Source: Epiperipatus broadwayi (lineage: Eukaryota; Onychophora; Udeonychophora; Euonychophora; Peripatidae). From it: a stretch of DNA of 64,000 nt. The DNA is taken from assembly GCA_028023455.1 (NCBI GenBank), contig JAQFVV010006453.1, positions 310,001 to 374,000 of the forward strand. The letters are read 5' to 3'. Shown one piece after another: positions 1-11,097 of this stretch. A program made the translations under genes and the position numbers. The notes under the pieces are model-generated. The model was not told where the DNA came from and did not search any database. It saw only the letters and a list, made by a program, of their open reading frames with translations. How positions within the stretch are numbered: the first letter of the stretch is position 1; each line of letters starts with the position of its first letter.

Positions 1-484
1 CAAAAATTAATATAAGACAGCATTTTATTTTTAGGGAAACATGATTGTTAAATCTAAAAAATCACTGTAGTGATATTGATAACAAAGTAAATGTTAAATC
101 CTGCCTACTTACTTCAAAACCATTTTTTATATATTTTTTAGAACCAATTTAAATTAAACATAGATGCCACTTTCTTTATAGAAAGAATTTCTGGATGCAT
201 TTTTATCTCTGATCATTATCATTTCAATGTACTTTCATTATTTCAACAAGTCCATCAGAGGATTGCATAACTTCTCAGGTTTAGCAACATATTAACAATA
301 TGTTTTTGGAATGAGTTCAAAAGCAAAATAACTAAATTTAATAATAAAATAGTATAATAATTTATTTACACTAAATTATAAAATAAATAAAGTAACAAAA
401 TTGATGCTTATGTCCAAGTAATAAGTGCTGCATTAGCACAAAATGTATATATTGGAAATCATTTATCTTCTTCGCATTATGTGT

Positions 485-567
485 TTATGCATATTGGTTA
501 TATTGGATAGAGTGGATGTCTGTATGGAGCTTGAAAGTCTGGGTTCAAATCCTCTTTAACTACCATA
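485..567 (+). repeat. tRNA-like / SINE fragment
   Basis: A stretch resembling a decayed tRNA promoter. An A-box-like TGGATAGAGTGGA lies about 40 bases before a good B-box-like GGGTTCAAATCC. It does not fold into an obvious complete tRNA and no anticodon can be assigned. It is probably a tRNA-derived SINE fragment, similar in kind to the family at 47.1 and 63.3 kb. Confidence 0.35.
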
Positions 568-1294
568 AAATTATAAAAATAAATAAAATACAAAATATTA
601 ATTTGAATATAAAACAAAGATCTTATCCATATAATAAAATGTTTTGGTCATGGTTTTTGTTGATAAACCACTAAACATCACATGATCACTATCTCTTATA
701 CTAAGCACATAATTGTTATTAAACAAGGCAAAACTCTCCATATAGTAGTACCACCCTGTTCCAACCAGAGTAATTAATAAATGCCAGAAGGCTTGTGTAT
801 AAAATCACTATTTAGTGCCTACTCATCCAATATCCCCAGACTAGATCTTAGGATCTAATACAGTTCTCCAGCAGCCACCTTTTATCTCTACTTAAATGCA
901 ACCCTCCAGCAGCCATCTTTTATCTCTACTTAACTACAAAACTATGAGATTGAAATTGAAAACACAATAATGTTTTCAATTTAAGCTCAATAGTTTATAT
1001 AGTCATATGGGTCTGAACTCAGTTCAGCACCCATATATTTGGGGTATCTTTGGCTCTTTAACAACCATAGCCACCACTATCCTATTAGGTAGGATTGGTG
1101 TTAAACCACTAAACACCACATGATCACTATCTCTTATACTAGCACATAATTGTTATTAAACAAGGCAAAACTCTCCAAACAGTAGTGCCAACCTGTGCTA
1201 ACCAGGTTAATCAGTGGATGCCAGAAGGCTTGTGCATAAAATCTTTATCTAGAGCCTATTCATCAATATCCCCAGACTAGTTTCTGGCTCTCAG

Positions 1295-1353
1295 ATCCAA
1301 GGCTCCTCAGTGATGAAGGCCACAAGCCAGAAACTAGTCTGGGGATATTGGAT
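1295..1353 (+). ncRNA. Hammerhead ribozyme motif, core C3-to-G change
   Basis: This has the same layout as the copy at 1741-1799: outer stem I ATCCAA/TTGGAT, inner stem I TCCTCA/TGGGGA, stem II GGC-CACAA-GCC, then GAAAC, a two-base loop and the cleavage triplet GTC ending at 1339. The core reads GTGATGA instead of CTGATGA, so the essential C3 is replaced and this copy should be inactive. Its distance of 446 bp to the next core defines the repeat unit of the family. Confidence 0.65.
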
Positions 1354-1740
1354 GATTAGGCACTAGATAGGGATTCTATGTATAAGCCTTCTGGCATCCA
1401 TTGATTACTCTGGTTGGCACAGAGTGCTGCTACTGTATGGAGAGTTTTGCCTTGTTTAATAACAATTGTGCTAGTATAAGATATAGTGATCATGTGATGT
1501 TTAGTGGTTTAACACCAATCTTGCCTAATAGGACAGTGGTAGCTATGGTTGTTAAAGAGCCAAAGACACCAAAATGTATGGGTGCTGAATGAAGTTCCAG
1601 CCCACATGACTATAGAAGCTATTGAGCTTAGATTGAAAATATTATTGTGTTTCAATTTCAATCTCATAGTTTTGTAGATAAGTAGAGATAAAAGGTGGCT
1701 GCTGGAGGGTTGCATTAGGATTTAGGTGCAGTGCTCCCAG

Positions 1741-1799
1741 ATCCAAGGCTCCTCACTGATGAAGGCCACAAGCCAGAAACTAGTCTGAGGATATTGGAT
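1741..1799 (+). ncRNA. Type I hammerhead ribozyme, complete core
   Basis: All conserved elements of a hammerhead self-cleaving RNA are visible. Stem I has ATCCAA (1741-1746) pairing with TTGGAT (1794-1799) and TCCTCA (1750-1755) pairing with TGAGGA (1786-1791), separated by a small internal loop. The core CTGATGA is at 1756-1762. Stem II is GGC (1764-1766) with GCC (1772-1774) around loop CACAA. G12-A13-A14 is at 1776-1778. A15.1 and C15.2 (1779-1780) pair with T1784 and G1783 around a TA loop. C1785 is C17, so cleavage is predicted after it. Such short stem III helices are known in hammerheads of Penelope-like elements and animal retrozymes, where dimers may be the active form. Weak point: position 10.1-11.1 is an A-A mismatch. 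Confidence 0.75.
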
Positions 1800-2959
1800 G
1801 AGTAGGCACTAGATAGAGATTTTATGCACAAGTCTTTTGGCATTCATCGATTACTCTGGTTGGCACAGGGTGTTTGCCTTGTTTTTGTTGATATTGCAAC
1901 TTACATTCTACATCTCACTCACATCTTTAAAAACAGTTTTTATAAATTCAATATCTATTCCTTGGGTCTGACTGATTGTAGACAATGGAAATGGTCCCCA
2001 CTGCAGAAAAATACATGGTAGGTCATATGGCAGACTTGTCTCACTTTTTATGCACGGTTTTCTTTTTGTAAGCAAGAAAATTTGTACCCTATGTACAAGA
2101 AATGTTCATATCTGATAAAACTATATATATCTAGGCTTTGACTGATGTTACTTGAGTTGTTTAGTTACTCATGGCATATAGTCTTTTGGTAGCAGATATT
2201 GTGATATTTGCTGAAGTGGATGTAGTATTCAAAATACTACAGGCAGCAATGTAAAGTTATTTAAAACTATTCTGTAGGAAAATATTTTAACTAGTGTTTT
2301 TCATTTTCTATTAGTGATAAGTTAAAACAGCAGTTGCATCAGACTTACTCTTTAGCTATTACAATTCTTTGTCTTTCCTGCTTTCTCGCTGGTAACAACA
2401 TTCTACTTCTGTAGCGGTGCTTTCTTCTCTTTTCCCTGAATCAATCTGCATGACTGTTTTTTCTGATTTAAGACTAAAACTATTATTGCTTTTGAGACCT
2501 ATTTATACTTTTTTGCCCCAAATCAAAGATATTATTATTCTACCATGCCAAATGTTTAATGATATTCATATCTGTTATCTGGGCAAACTTATCCTTTACA
2601 CAAGACTAATTAACTGTGTATTAATTTTAAATTGGAATGCTTTATAAAACAACTTTTATCTCAAATTTCAATAACATATTTAATTTTACAAAACACATTT
2701 TTTCCCCCGATTGGGTAGTTATCTTACAAATAATTATAAAATAGTTTTTTATTTACTAGTAATGTCTAACTTTTGAAATTTATACTCTAGCCCTTTTAAT
2801 TTTAATGCTTTACAATTTTTAATGAAATATTTGAATTTACCCTCAAATTTACCATAAGAAAAAGACAACTTACTTCATTACAGAAGGCAAATCTGAAAGA
2901 TTATAAAATATAGTATATTTTTTCTTTTTTTTTAAAACAATTTTTGTGTACATTCAAAC

Positions 2960-3211
2960 ATTAATAAATTAAAACAGGCAAAACTCTCCATACAGTAGTG
3001 CCACTCAGTGCCAACCGAGTAATCAATGGGTACCAGAAGGCTTGTGCATAAAATTCCCATCTAGTACCTACTCATCCAATATCCCCAGACTAGTTTCTGG
3101 CTTGTGGCACTGAGTGGCGCTACTGTATGGAGAGTTTTGCCTGATTTAATAACAGCTATGTGCTGACATAAGAAATGGTGATCATGTGATGTTTAATGAT
3201 TAATAAATTAA
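2960..3211 (+). mobile_element. FB2: short foldback copy
   Basis: The inverted arms start GGCAAAACTC and end GAGTTTTGCC at about 2976-3142, followed by a one-sided tail ending in GTGATCATGTGATGTTTA. The 13-bp direct repeat ATTAATAAATTAA flanks it at 2960-2972 and 3199-3211. Both arms share the variant CACTCAGTGCCA, which other copies lack. The hammerhead 3' half (GCCAGAAACTAGTCTGG on the minus strand) remains, but the CTGATGA box is lost at the junction of the arms. Confidence 0.75.
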
Positions 3212-3327
3212 TTATTTTCTTTTATTTTAAATATTTCTTTACAAAATATAAGAAATGCTGATCATGTGATGTTTAATGATTAATAAATTAATTATTTTCT
3301 TTTATTTTAAATATTTCTTTACAAAAT
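3168..3327 (+). repeat. 80-bp tandem duplication
   Basis: Two adjacent 80-bp units, 3168-3247 and 3248-3327, differ only at one base (GGTG versus GCTG). The unit holds the end of the FB2 tail plus its right flanking repeat and host sequence, so the duplication happened after FB2 inserted and is recent. Confidence 0.9.
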
Positions 3328-3329
3328 AT

Positions 3330-3825
3330 TTCATGGCTTTATTAAATCTATAAACCAGTTTTCTTTCAGTTACTTAAATCTATGTAAGTTAGTGCTACAC
3401 ATATATATTTCATACGAGCTTACACCTGTGACAATCTATAAAATTTTATAAATCAATATGTTATATTATTTTATTAAACTTTCTTTAATAATTTGGCAAT
3501 AAGATAGCTTTTGTAATATAAATGATTATAATTGCAGTCAATTTGTATTGTTATAATATATATATATATATTATTTATAATTATAAATTTAAGACAGTTT
3601 AAATAAATATTGACAAAAAAACAACAACTAGATTTTAAAAAAAATTAATACCTTGACGTAATCAATTATAACATTGATTATAACATCAGGCACAAAATAG
3701 ACTCAAGCCCTGATTTAAGCATGGTCACTGAGAATTGGTTTATGCTCTAAACTTAAGTGATTCACTTAAGGTTTTTAAACTCTTATTGATCGGCAAGTGA
3801 GCACAAGGATTTATAATATTTAAGA
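3330..3825. other. AT-rich stretch, no gene seen
   Basis: It holds a short (TA)n run near 3555-3571 and otherwise only unstructured AT-rich sequence. No coding region or recognised repeat. Confidence 0.5.
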
Positions 3826-3915
3826 AATAGCGTATTATTGGACGTTGACTTCCGTTTGAATAATTTCTGATTTTTCAGCGCTTTATATTAATAGATTTTC
3901 ATTTATAAGTCATGT
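3826..3915 (+). repeat. Dispersed repeat shared with 12.9 kb
   Basis: The stretch from the AATAGCGTATTATTGG motif through the following TTTCAGCGCTTT segment matches 12927-13015 with many substitutions. The second copy lies inside the 966-bp TIR element at 12.8 kb, so this is probably a fragment of the same DNA-transposon family. Confidence 0.4.
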
Positions 3916-3947
3916 TTGTCTAATTGTAGATGGGTTTTTTTTCTTTT

Positions 3948-4041
3948 CATGTGTCATAGCATCAGCCGAAAAGTGAACCTGCTAACTTGGGACAACTGTT
4001 TGTAAGGCTGCTGTGTTGAGCACTCGACCACCAACGCTTGA
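3948..4041 (-). repeat. SINE1 (tRNA-derived), decayed copy
   Basis: On the minus strand it reads an A-box-like GGTGGTCGAGTG, then a B-box-like GGTTCACTTTTC, then TGATGCTATGACAC. It is the same family as the copies at 6.6, 19.5 and 62.2 kb. Several positions that are CpG in the fresher copies are TpG or CpA here, which marks it as old. Confidence 0.7.
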
Positions 4042-4188
4042 CTAACAGTTACTTCAGGTTATCATGGAACTAATTACACCTTGAAAATCCTTAAGCATTT
4101 TGTTCTTAATTAACTGAACAAATTCACATGTTGTCAAATTTAAAGTGTAATTATTTTAAATGATTTATACTATTCACTTTAGATATTA

Positions 4189-4313
4189 ATAACTGAAATA
4201 CAGGCTTATTATATACCTGTATCAATATATGTAATATATAGGATATTTGAGCATAGACTTTCATATGACTCACCACTCTCCACTCTATCTCATAACACTT
4301 ATACACTTTGGAT
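4189..4313 (-). repeat. SINE2 copy
   Basis: The reverse complement matches 63240-63345 over about 100 bp: GTGTTATGAG, then GTGGAGAGTGGTG, then TGAAAGTCT, then a tail with inverted GATACAGGTAT motifs. It is also related to the palindrome at 47.0 kb, whose copy keeps a clearer B box (GAGTTCAAACTCC). Probably tRNA-derived. Confidence 0.55.
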
Positions 4314-4319
4314 ATTAAT

Positions 4320-5280
4320 GGAACTGACAAAAAAAAATTCAACAATCACATTATAAATATAAAATATTATAATTTTATTTCAAGGAACAAATACTTTTAA
4401 ATGCATTGATAGGATGAGACAATACAAGCAGGGTCTAAAAAATCATTTTTTAAAAATAAAATTGTAAATATGCCCACCTTATCAATGCCAATCTATTTTG
4501 TCAGATTAAAAGATAGAATTCTATATGACATATTGTAAATAAATTAAGCATTGATACGAAAAAAAGCTGAATGAAACTCCAATAGCTTTGTTTTTATATC
4601 AATGAAGCTATTTCAAATATTAATTTAGATATAATAATAATTATAATCAACTAAATTGATTGCTGATTAAATAAAAAGTTAAAAATATATAATTCTAAAT
4701 CAAAGCAAACATGTTGAAATACATTATTGAAATACATGAAGCAGCAATCAACTCATTTATGTATTAATTAAAATCATTAATATTAAATTTCATATATATC
4801 ATATTTAAAGATGAAATACAGTGGAGTCATGAATATGTTATATTTTGTTTCAAGCTCTGCTCATGTATAAAGAAAATAGCTTATAATAGCTCACCTATAT
4901 AACAAAGATATTTTTATATCTATATATAAATCAAAATTATAGTATAAACAGAATTAAAAAAAACTGTAATTATTAATAATAATAGAGGAGATATCTATTT
5001 GATTTTACAGAGTGTGTGTTTATTCATGCTTCTATTGAAGCAATAAGAATAAGAAAAAAACCTCCTACTGCATTTATATCTTTAAAACAAAGTAAATAGT
5101 AAAATATGCTTTGGGAAATATTCTTTTTTTCATGTAATGTTTTTGTCTTATAGAACAATTAATTTGGCTCTTTTCAAGAAATTACTATCTCCTCAGTTAT
5201 GTTAATGTTTAATGATTATTCTAAAACTTTGCAAAACATTTACTTTTAGAAAATATTTCATTAAGCAAAACACTGTACAT
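4320..5280. other. AT-rich stretch, no gene seen
   Basis: No coding signal, tRNA or recognisable repeat beyond short A and T runs. Confidence 0.5.
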
Positions 5281-5286
5281 CAAATT

Positions 5287-5728
5287 TAGTATACTATTGT
5301 ATGGTTGTGAAACATGGACATTGAATAATAAAATTAGGAACAGATTGAAAGACATTGAGATCTGGTCATGGAGAAGGTTGGGAAAAATCAGTTAGATAAA
5401 TAAAATAACAAATAAAGAAGTTTTTAAAGATTAAATGGGAGAAAAAAGATTGATTGGAAAAATTATAAATAGAAAGAGAAACTGGATTGGACATATATTA
5501 AGAAGAAGGTATAGTTTAATGAAAGATGTTTGGGAGGGAATAGTTAATAGGAACAAAAAAAAAATGGAAATGATTGATATTACTGGATGATATAAGAAAT
5601 GGAAGAGGTATGTAGAATTAAAGAACTGGGCAATGAAGAGAATGAAGTAGAGAAATAAATTAATTGGTAATCATGACTGCTCACTGGACCACTCCATAAG
5701 ACAGAATATTATTGATTGATTGATTGAA
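5287..5728 (+). pseudogene. Non-LTR retrotransposon 3' end, decayed
   Basis: The plus-strand translation, with stops and frame changes, shows the C-terminal signature of a LINE reverse transcriptase: LLYGCETWTLNN, then a tryptophan- and arginine-rich stretch ending WRRLGKIS, then NWIGHILRRR, then KDVWEGIVN. After a final stop the sequence ends in (TTGA)-type repeats at about 5710-5728, as LINE tails do. It is a different lineage from the RTE element at 57-60 kb, whose matching segment reads LTYGSETWKLNR. It is 5' truncated, and all upstream pol domains are missing. Confidence 0.7.
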
Positions 5729-5729
5729 T

Positions 5730-6600
5730 AAAGGAAAATTTAAATATGTGCACTTTCAACATAAATTAAAGATATTTGATTAGTATATGTAATTTGCATA
5801 CCCTTAGCTCAGAGAAGAAAAATGACTGCTGAATATTAAAATTTTTGAATTTTAATGTTTTTTTTTGTTGATTTATTTCGATTTTTGTTTGTTTACATTG
5901 GACAGGCTATAATTGAAATTGGGTAGTTAGATACAACATAGTTCATGGCACCACTCTATATTCATATTTTACTCACATTCATTATTTACTATACACATGA
6001 ACTTTGTTTTAAATACATGCTTTTTAATAAAAGGAATTGTAGATTTAATTTGCACATACAAATTAATTGTAAACATGTAATTTAAAAAGAGTTCAAAATT
6101 CAGTTAATAATAAATAATAAGTATCAGTGAAATATGAATATATTTAATCTTTAGAAATAATTTAAATTTTATATAATTGACACATATTTGTAATATATCC
6201 TGCTAATGGCATGATTGGAGAAGTTTATTTTATAAGTTATGTCAATATCTAAGCTAAGTAAAATGTGTCATGTGAAATAATGACACTTATAACATGATAT
6301 GATGTAACATTTGAAAGTATACAACGTTTAAAAGTAAAATGTTACACTCATATAATATTTCTGACAGTTCAATTTATGCTACTTTATTAACAACATTCAT
6401 AAATAATTGCTGTCTTTAAACAACATCCCTATGAATGACTAATATTTGTTTTTAAGATTAGAACTTATTAATTTTTAAGTTAAATATATACTTTAATGCA
6501 ATGTTAGAGATTGAATATAGCTATTAATAGTTATGAACACAGGTCCATTTTTAGTCTACATTTTAATGCACTATCTACTTATGTGCTGTCTTACTAATTT
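5730..6600. other. AT-rich stretch, no gene seen
   Basis: No coding region, RNA gene or repeat that I recognise. Confidence 0.5.
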
Positions 6601-6710
6601 TTTTTTCATGTGTCATAGCATCGGCCGGGAAGCGAACCCGCTAATCCGGGACAATTTCTTGTAAGGCAGCTGTGCTGACCACTAGACCACCAACACTTGA
6701 CTACTAATTT
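6592..6710 (-). repeat. SINE1 copy with target duplication
   Basis: The SINE body is 6607-6700 on the minus strand. It has an A-box-like GGTGGTCTAGTGG and a B-box-like GGGTTCGCTTCC. The direct repeat TACTAATTT flanks it at 6592-6600 and 6702-6710, as expected after LINE-driven insertion, with a short T-run (the A tail) between the left repeat and the body. CpG sites are better kept than in the 3.95-kb copy. Confidence 0.75.
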
Positions 6711-8713
6711 CCCAACTATAACATATATATTCACTTTAATTCCTTTACAATCACATGGTTCATATAGTGTAGCTTGAAATTAATTTACATTTTTTCTTTG
6801 TTTGTATCTATTTACTTAAACACGAGTGTCTATATTTTTGTTTGAGAAATATATAAAAAATTTACTTTTTTCAAAAATCTAAATAAAATTTTCAAAATAT
6901 ATTATATAAACAGAAAAGTTTTGCTATGTTAAAAGTTTTATGTGAAAAAACTTTTATCTAATTAAAACTTTTTTTTTAAAAAAAAGTATAATTATTATAT
7001 CAATTTTATTTCAAAGTCCGACATATTTTGCGTAATCATTTTTTTAAAAAAAATACTTTGCTATCCTTTTGCTTTTTAAATAGATGTCTATTAGTAATTA
7101 ATTGTGCAAATTAGTCCTTTAGAAGTTAATTATGTAGAATATTCATCAAAAAAGTTAGCTTTTTAAATGTTTTTTTAATTGATTTGTTCCAAACTTACGT
7201 CTTGAATAAGCTTTTAATTACCGATAAAATGTTATTAATAAATTTGTTTTGCTATATAAAAACTGTAATAATTTAATTAGGAATAAAAGTAACAGAAAAT
7301 ATTTTTTTTACATATTTGTATATATATATAAAAAAAAAGCTGAACAGTGTTAAAAATATGCAAATATCATATATGTAAAATAGATATAATTTAAATAAAT
7401 TCCTATTAAGCAAAATCTATTATCTAAACAAAATTTCAAAGGTAATTTTTAACTTTCATTAGAAATAAGTTATTTTATACGCATGCATAGATACAAATAA
7501 AACTGAAGAAAAAAACATTTAATAAATATATATATATTAATAATCCTAATTATAATACTAAAGCTGCCATTTTTTTTTTCTATCTTAGTGGGGGAATGGA
7601 TTTCCAAGAAGAGGGCAAATCCAAAAAAGTTCTAGTACTATAGATTTTACATTAGTGGTGTGTAATCTTTTACTCTTTATTTTATGTTTTTAGAAAGTTA
7701 AATTAGTTAACATTTTAATATATTATAAGTAGAAGCAAATTATGCTGACGGTTTAGCATTATGATAACATAATAGATTCAAGATCCAAAGTTCATTGATT
7801 AATCCTAGTAGAGAAAAGTAAAAAAAAATTATCTAGTTAGTCTATTGCTACATGACATCTGAACAGCAGAAGTATGATTTTTACTAGTAATAAAATTGTT
7901 ATGTATTATAACTCAGTTGTCTTTAAATAAATAAAAGCAAGAATGGATTTATTATGGTTATTCATACATTAGTTTTTAAATCCATAGTTAATCCAAAGGT
8001 TTACAAAAATAATAAGGCCTGGGTGAGATGTATTGCCAAAACTGGTGTTGGAACCTATAGAGAGCTTATATTACAGAAATGTAAAGGTTTGCAGATTTCT
8101 TCTGAATCTTAAATTTATTTATCTGCCTCATACACCCACATAATGAACATACCCTCATAATGAATCTTAATGAAAATAGTCTAATTAATATAAAATTAAA
8201 ATATTAATTGCCTCAAAGATTATAATTATTAATGGATAAGTTGCTATCATCATTTGTGATTAGCCTGTAATAATAGATTAATTTTTGGGTCTTCACCAAT
8301 TGACAAGATGTTATTTAAATAATACAATTGATCCAATTGCCTGTTGCTTACAAAACTTATTAATCTGTCTGTTTTTTAAAAATGTTTTGATTGAGAGTGA
8401 AATTGGACTTACATAAATGTGGTAGAATTTATATTATTACACATTTCTTTTCTAAATTTTATTAATATAAATCTATGCTATTTGCTAATAGTAACATTAT
8501 TATTCGTGTGTGTGTATATATATATATACTAATAGAGGTTAGTGGATAAAATAATGAAATGTGAAAGCATGATTTAAAGAAGAGAATCTATGGATAGTAG
8601 AAACTGATTTAAACTTAAAGACATTTTCATTTTGCAGTGGGCAGATAATGATTGAAAATAATGATAATGAGGGAAGAAATAAATTTAGAGTGAACACAAT
8701 GTAATAAATTCAC
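6711..8713. other. AT-rich stretch, no gene seen
   Basis: It holds short (TA)n runs near 7320 and 8515-8527 and a weak tRNA-like stretch near 7740-7810 that is too decayed to call. Nothing else recognised. Confidence 0.45.
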
Positions 8714-8865
8714 AAGTCAAATTTGCTAAAGTCATTTTAACAAACTTATAAACAATGACTTCTCAAATTCAATGCTAGTTTACTGATCAAACTGATAAAT
8801 TAGCATCAATTTGAGACGGATCATTGTTTTCAACTTTGTTAAAATGATTCATGTAAGTCTGACTT
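8714..8865. mobile_element. Palindromic MITE-like element
   Basis: Arms of about 70 bp (AAGTCAAATTTGC at the left, GTAAGTCTGACTT at the right) form an imperfect inverted repeat around a short centre at about 8782-8795. The arms share CATTTTAACAAA and CTCAAATT in inverted order. There is no coding capacity. A non-autonomous DNA transposon is the likely origin. Confidence 0.6.
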
Positions 8866-9194
8866 AAGAATTATTATTATGGTATGCAAATTGGGAGTTT
8901 ATTTTTTCATTAATATTATTATATTTTCTGTGTGCTACATATTTAATAGTCATTTACAAAGTTATTAAAATTATTAGTATATATTAACTCATATGTACAT
9001 ATAGCTAATTCATTATCACATATAAATCACATTACAGCAATTATTGCTTAAAATAAATCAATAGAATATCAGTTGAGTATTGCCTTAATATTAGATTACT
9101 GATATTGTATTGGTTTATTTTAAACATTAGCTATGATTATTTGATATGTATATATAATATTTTTAATGGATGTTTTAGATGGAAAAATTTAATG

Positions 9195-9400
9195 TGTGGA
9201 GTTATTCATTTATAATTACTTAATTAGAAAACACATTACCTAAACAGTAACTAATAAAAGCCAATTTTCTCAGGACAAAAGTTGTAGTAAAACTGTCAGC
9301 TTATTTTAATTTTTGGCCCAGGACACTTGTTTTTTATTAGTTATTGTTCTAGATAAAGTGCTTTCTAATTAAGTAATTATAAATGGATAACTACACACAC
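9195..9400. mobile_element. MITE-like inverted repeat
   Basis: The left arm runs from GTGTGGAGTTATTCAT. The right arm ends ATGGATAACTACACAC. Both include TTATAATTACTTAATTAGAA or its complement. The arms are about 65 bp with mismatches. The right end merges into a (CA)n/(TA)n run. Confidence 0.6.
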
Positions 9401-9432
9401 ACACATACACACACACATATATATATATATAT

Positions 9433-9720
9433 AGTTTCCAATCAGTAACCACCTAAACATTCACAGTAAATATAGCAACCAATATTTCTAACTGCTGTCA
9501 AGGCATGTTTAAAGAGGTTTATTTAAACTTCATTGTAACAATATATCATACTCTGTAGTCAAGTTGCAATCTTTAAGTGTCCATATATATTCAATGGACC
9601 ATTAGTAAGAATGGATTTCCATTCTTGCTATTAAAAGGTGTGAAGGTTGCCTTGACAGCCGTTAGAAATATTGGTTGCTATATTTACTATGAATGTTTAG
9701 GTGGTTACTGGTTGGAAACT
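9433..9720. mobile_element. 288-bp long-arm MITE in a TA microsatellite
   Basis: Near-perfect 70-bp arms run AGTTTCCAATCAGTAACC inward on the left and GGTTACTGGTTGGAAACT on the right. The centre is about 140 bp. It is flanked on both sides by (TA)n, which fits a TA-targeting (Tc1/mariner-like) insertion. The short frame over its right half is not a gene. Confidence 0.75.
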
Positions 9721-9800
9721 AATATATATATATCAGTGACTGTAATATATATATATATATATGTCATGATATATATATATATATATATATCAGTGACTGT
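9721..9800. repeat. (TA)n microsatellite with CAGTGACTGT repeats
   Basis: TA runs are interrupted by two copies of a TCAGTGACTGTAA motif (about 9732 and 9790). Confidence 0.7.
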
Positions 9801-9840
9801 AAAAGTGATGGTTACCAATAAAAATTATACACATATGTAA

Positions 9841-10661
9841 TTAAACAATAAAAAATGAATAGTTATAATAAATTTTAGAAATAACTACTATAAAATGCAG
9901 AAATACTTTCAGTTATTTTCATAATCACCTTTAAGTGAAAATCTTTTTAATTTGGCAGAAATAAATGTCATAGTTGATCATTCACACTTTATCTATTAAT
10001 TCATGATTTCTTATGTGTAGTTATTAAAATTGCCTCTTAAATTTTCTTTAATTATGATTTCTGAATAATTGTAGTATTTTCCAGATCAAAATTACAAAAC
10101 ACACTATTTATGAATAAAAAACAGATGCTCTTACTCAATCATTATTACTCTTATTTTTTTATAAGCAGAAATAAGAAATCATTAACTAATAGATGAAGTG
10201 TAAATATTAAAATTCACATTGAGATATAAAATAATGATGTTTATTTTTGCCAAATTTAAAAAGTTGTAATTTGAAGCTGGTTGTAAAAATAACTGAAAGT
10301 TCTTTTGCATTTTATAACAGTTATATATAAAATTTATTATCACTGTTAATACTTTATCATCTTATATATAAAATCTCTATTTTTTCTGTTGTCTAAATGG
10401 TGAATGTATAAATTTTTTTGTAAGGATGTCACATGCAACAAGATGTATTTTCAAATAAAAAGTTATATTTTTTCTGCCATAATAAAATGCAATAATTTTT
10501 TATGAACCGTTTTGGGAGAAAAAAGCATTCAGAAAGAAATCAGTATATGTGTTTTAAACAAGAATGGAATAGATCTAGTATTTAAATCATAGAAAAATAT
10601 GATTACAGTAAATAAATTCATGTTTGAGATGTGATATTTAGTGAGGAAAAAAGTAAATGCT
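9841..10661. other. AT-rich stretch, no gene seen
   Basis: No coding region or repeat recognised. Confidence 0.5.
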
Positions 10662-10990
10662 ATCATCATCATCATCAACCATTATCAATCTACTGCAGGA
10701 TGAAGGTCTCCAAGTTCAATCTATCTTCTCTGATCTTTAGTTTTTCTTCTTCACATTATCCCTGCACACTTTCTTATTTCATCAATCCATCTCACAAGTG
10801 GTCTCTTTCTGGATCTTTTACAATCTCTTGAAAAACCAGTTTAAGATTTCAATTGTCCATCTATTATCATCTCTTCTAGCAATATGATCAAACCAACTCC
10901 ACTTCAGTCTTTTAATTTTTTCAATGAGGTCAGTAACACCTGTTTGTTCTCTTACCCATATATTGTGATTTTAATCTCTTCTTGTTAGTA
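10662..10990 (-). mobile_element. RTE LINE 3' fragment
   Basis: Matches the 3' end of the RTE element at 56.88 kb, in the same minus orientation. It begins at the (ATC)n tail and CTGCAGGATGAAGG, and covers the last part of the reverse transcriptase. It is 5' truncated, with many substitutions and small deletions. The plus-strand frame over it is a shadow. Confidence 0.85.
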
Positions 10991-11097
10991 TCTAATTTAA
11001 GTTTAATTTTGGTTAGCATATAATCGAAATCATGTATTTTGATAACACATAGTTCACAATAATTACATCATTAATAGTAGGGTTAACTAATTTAGAG

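Larger units (their letters stand above)
653..1893. mobile_element. FB1: nested foldback element with hammerhead units
   Basis: This is the largest FB copy. The same 13-bp direct repeat GTTTTTGTTGATA occurs at 653-665 and 1881-1893, so 666-1880 looks like one insertion. Inside, 666-1290 is broadly the reverse complement of 1330-1880, centred near 1310. Each half holds parts of two units joined head to tail, with the junction near 1101 in the left half and 1513 in the right half. The right half carries two hammerhead cores at 1295-1353 and 1741-1799, exactly 446 bp apart. The left half has lost its hammerhead: the match breaks after the CCCCAGACTAG motif near 835-842. No protein is encoded. 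Short reading frames here are by-products of the repeat. I infer a non-autonomous retroelement of the retrozyme or Penelope-terminus kind. Confidence 0.8.

Noticed and set aside
9577-9840. 87-residue frame
   Set aside because: It covers a MITE arm and TA repeats.
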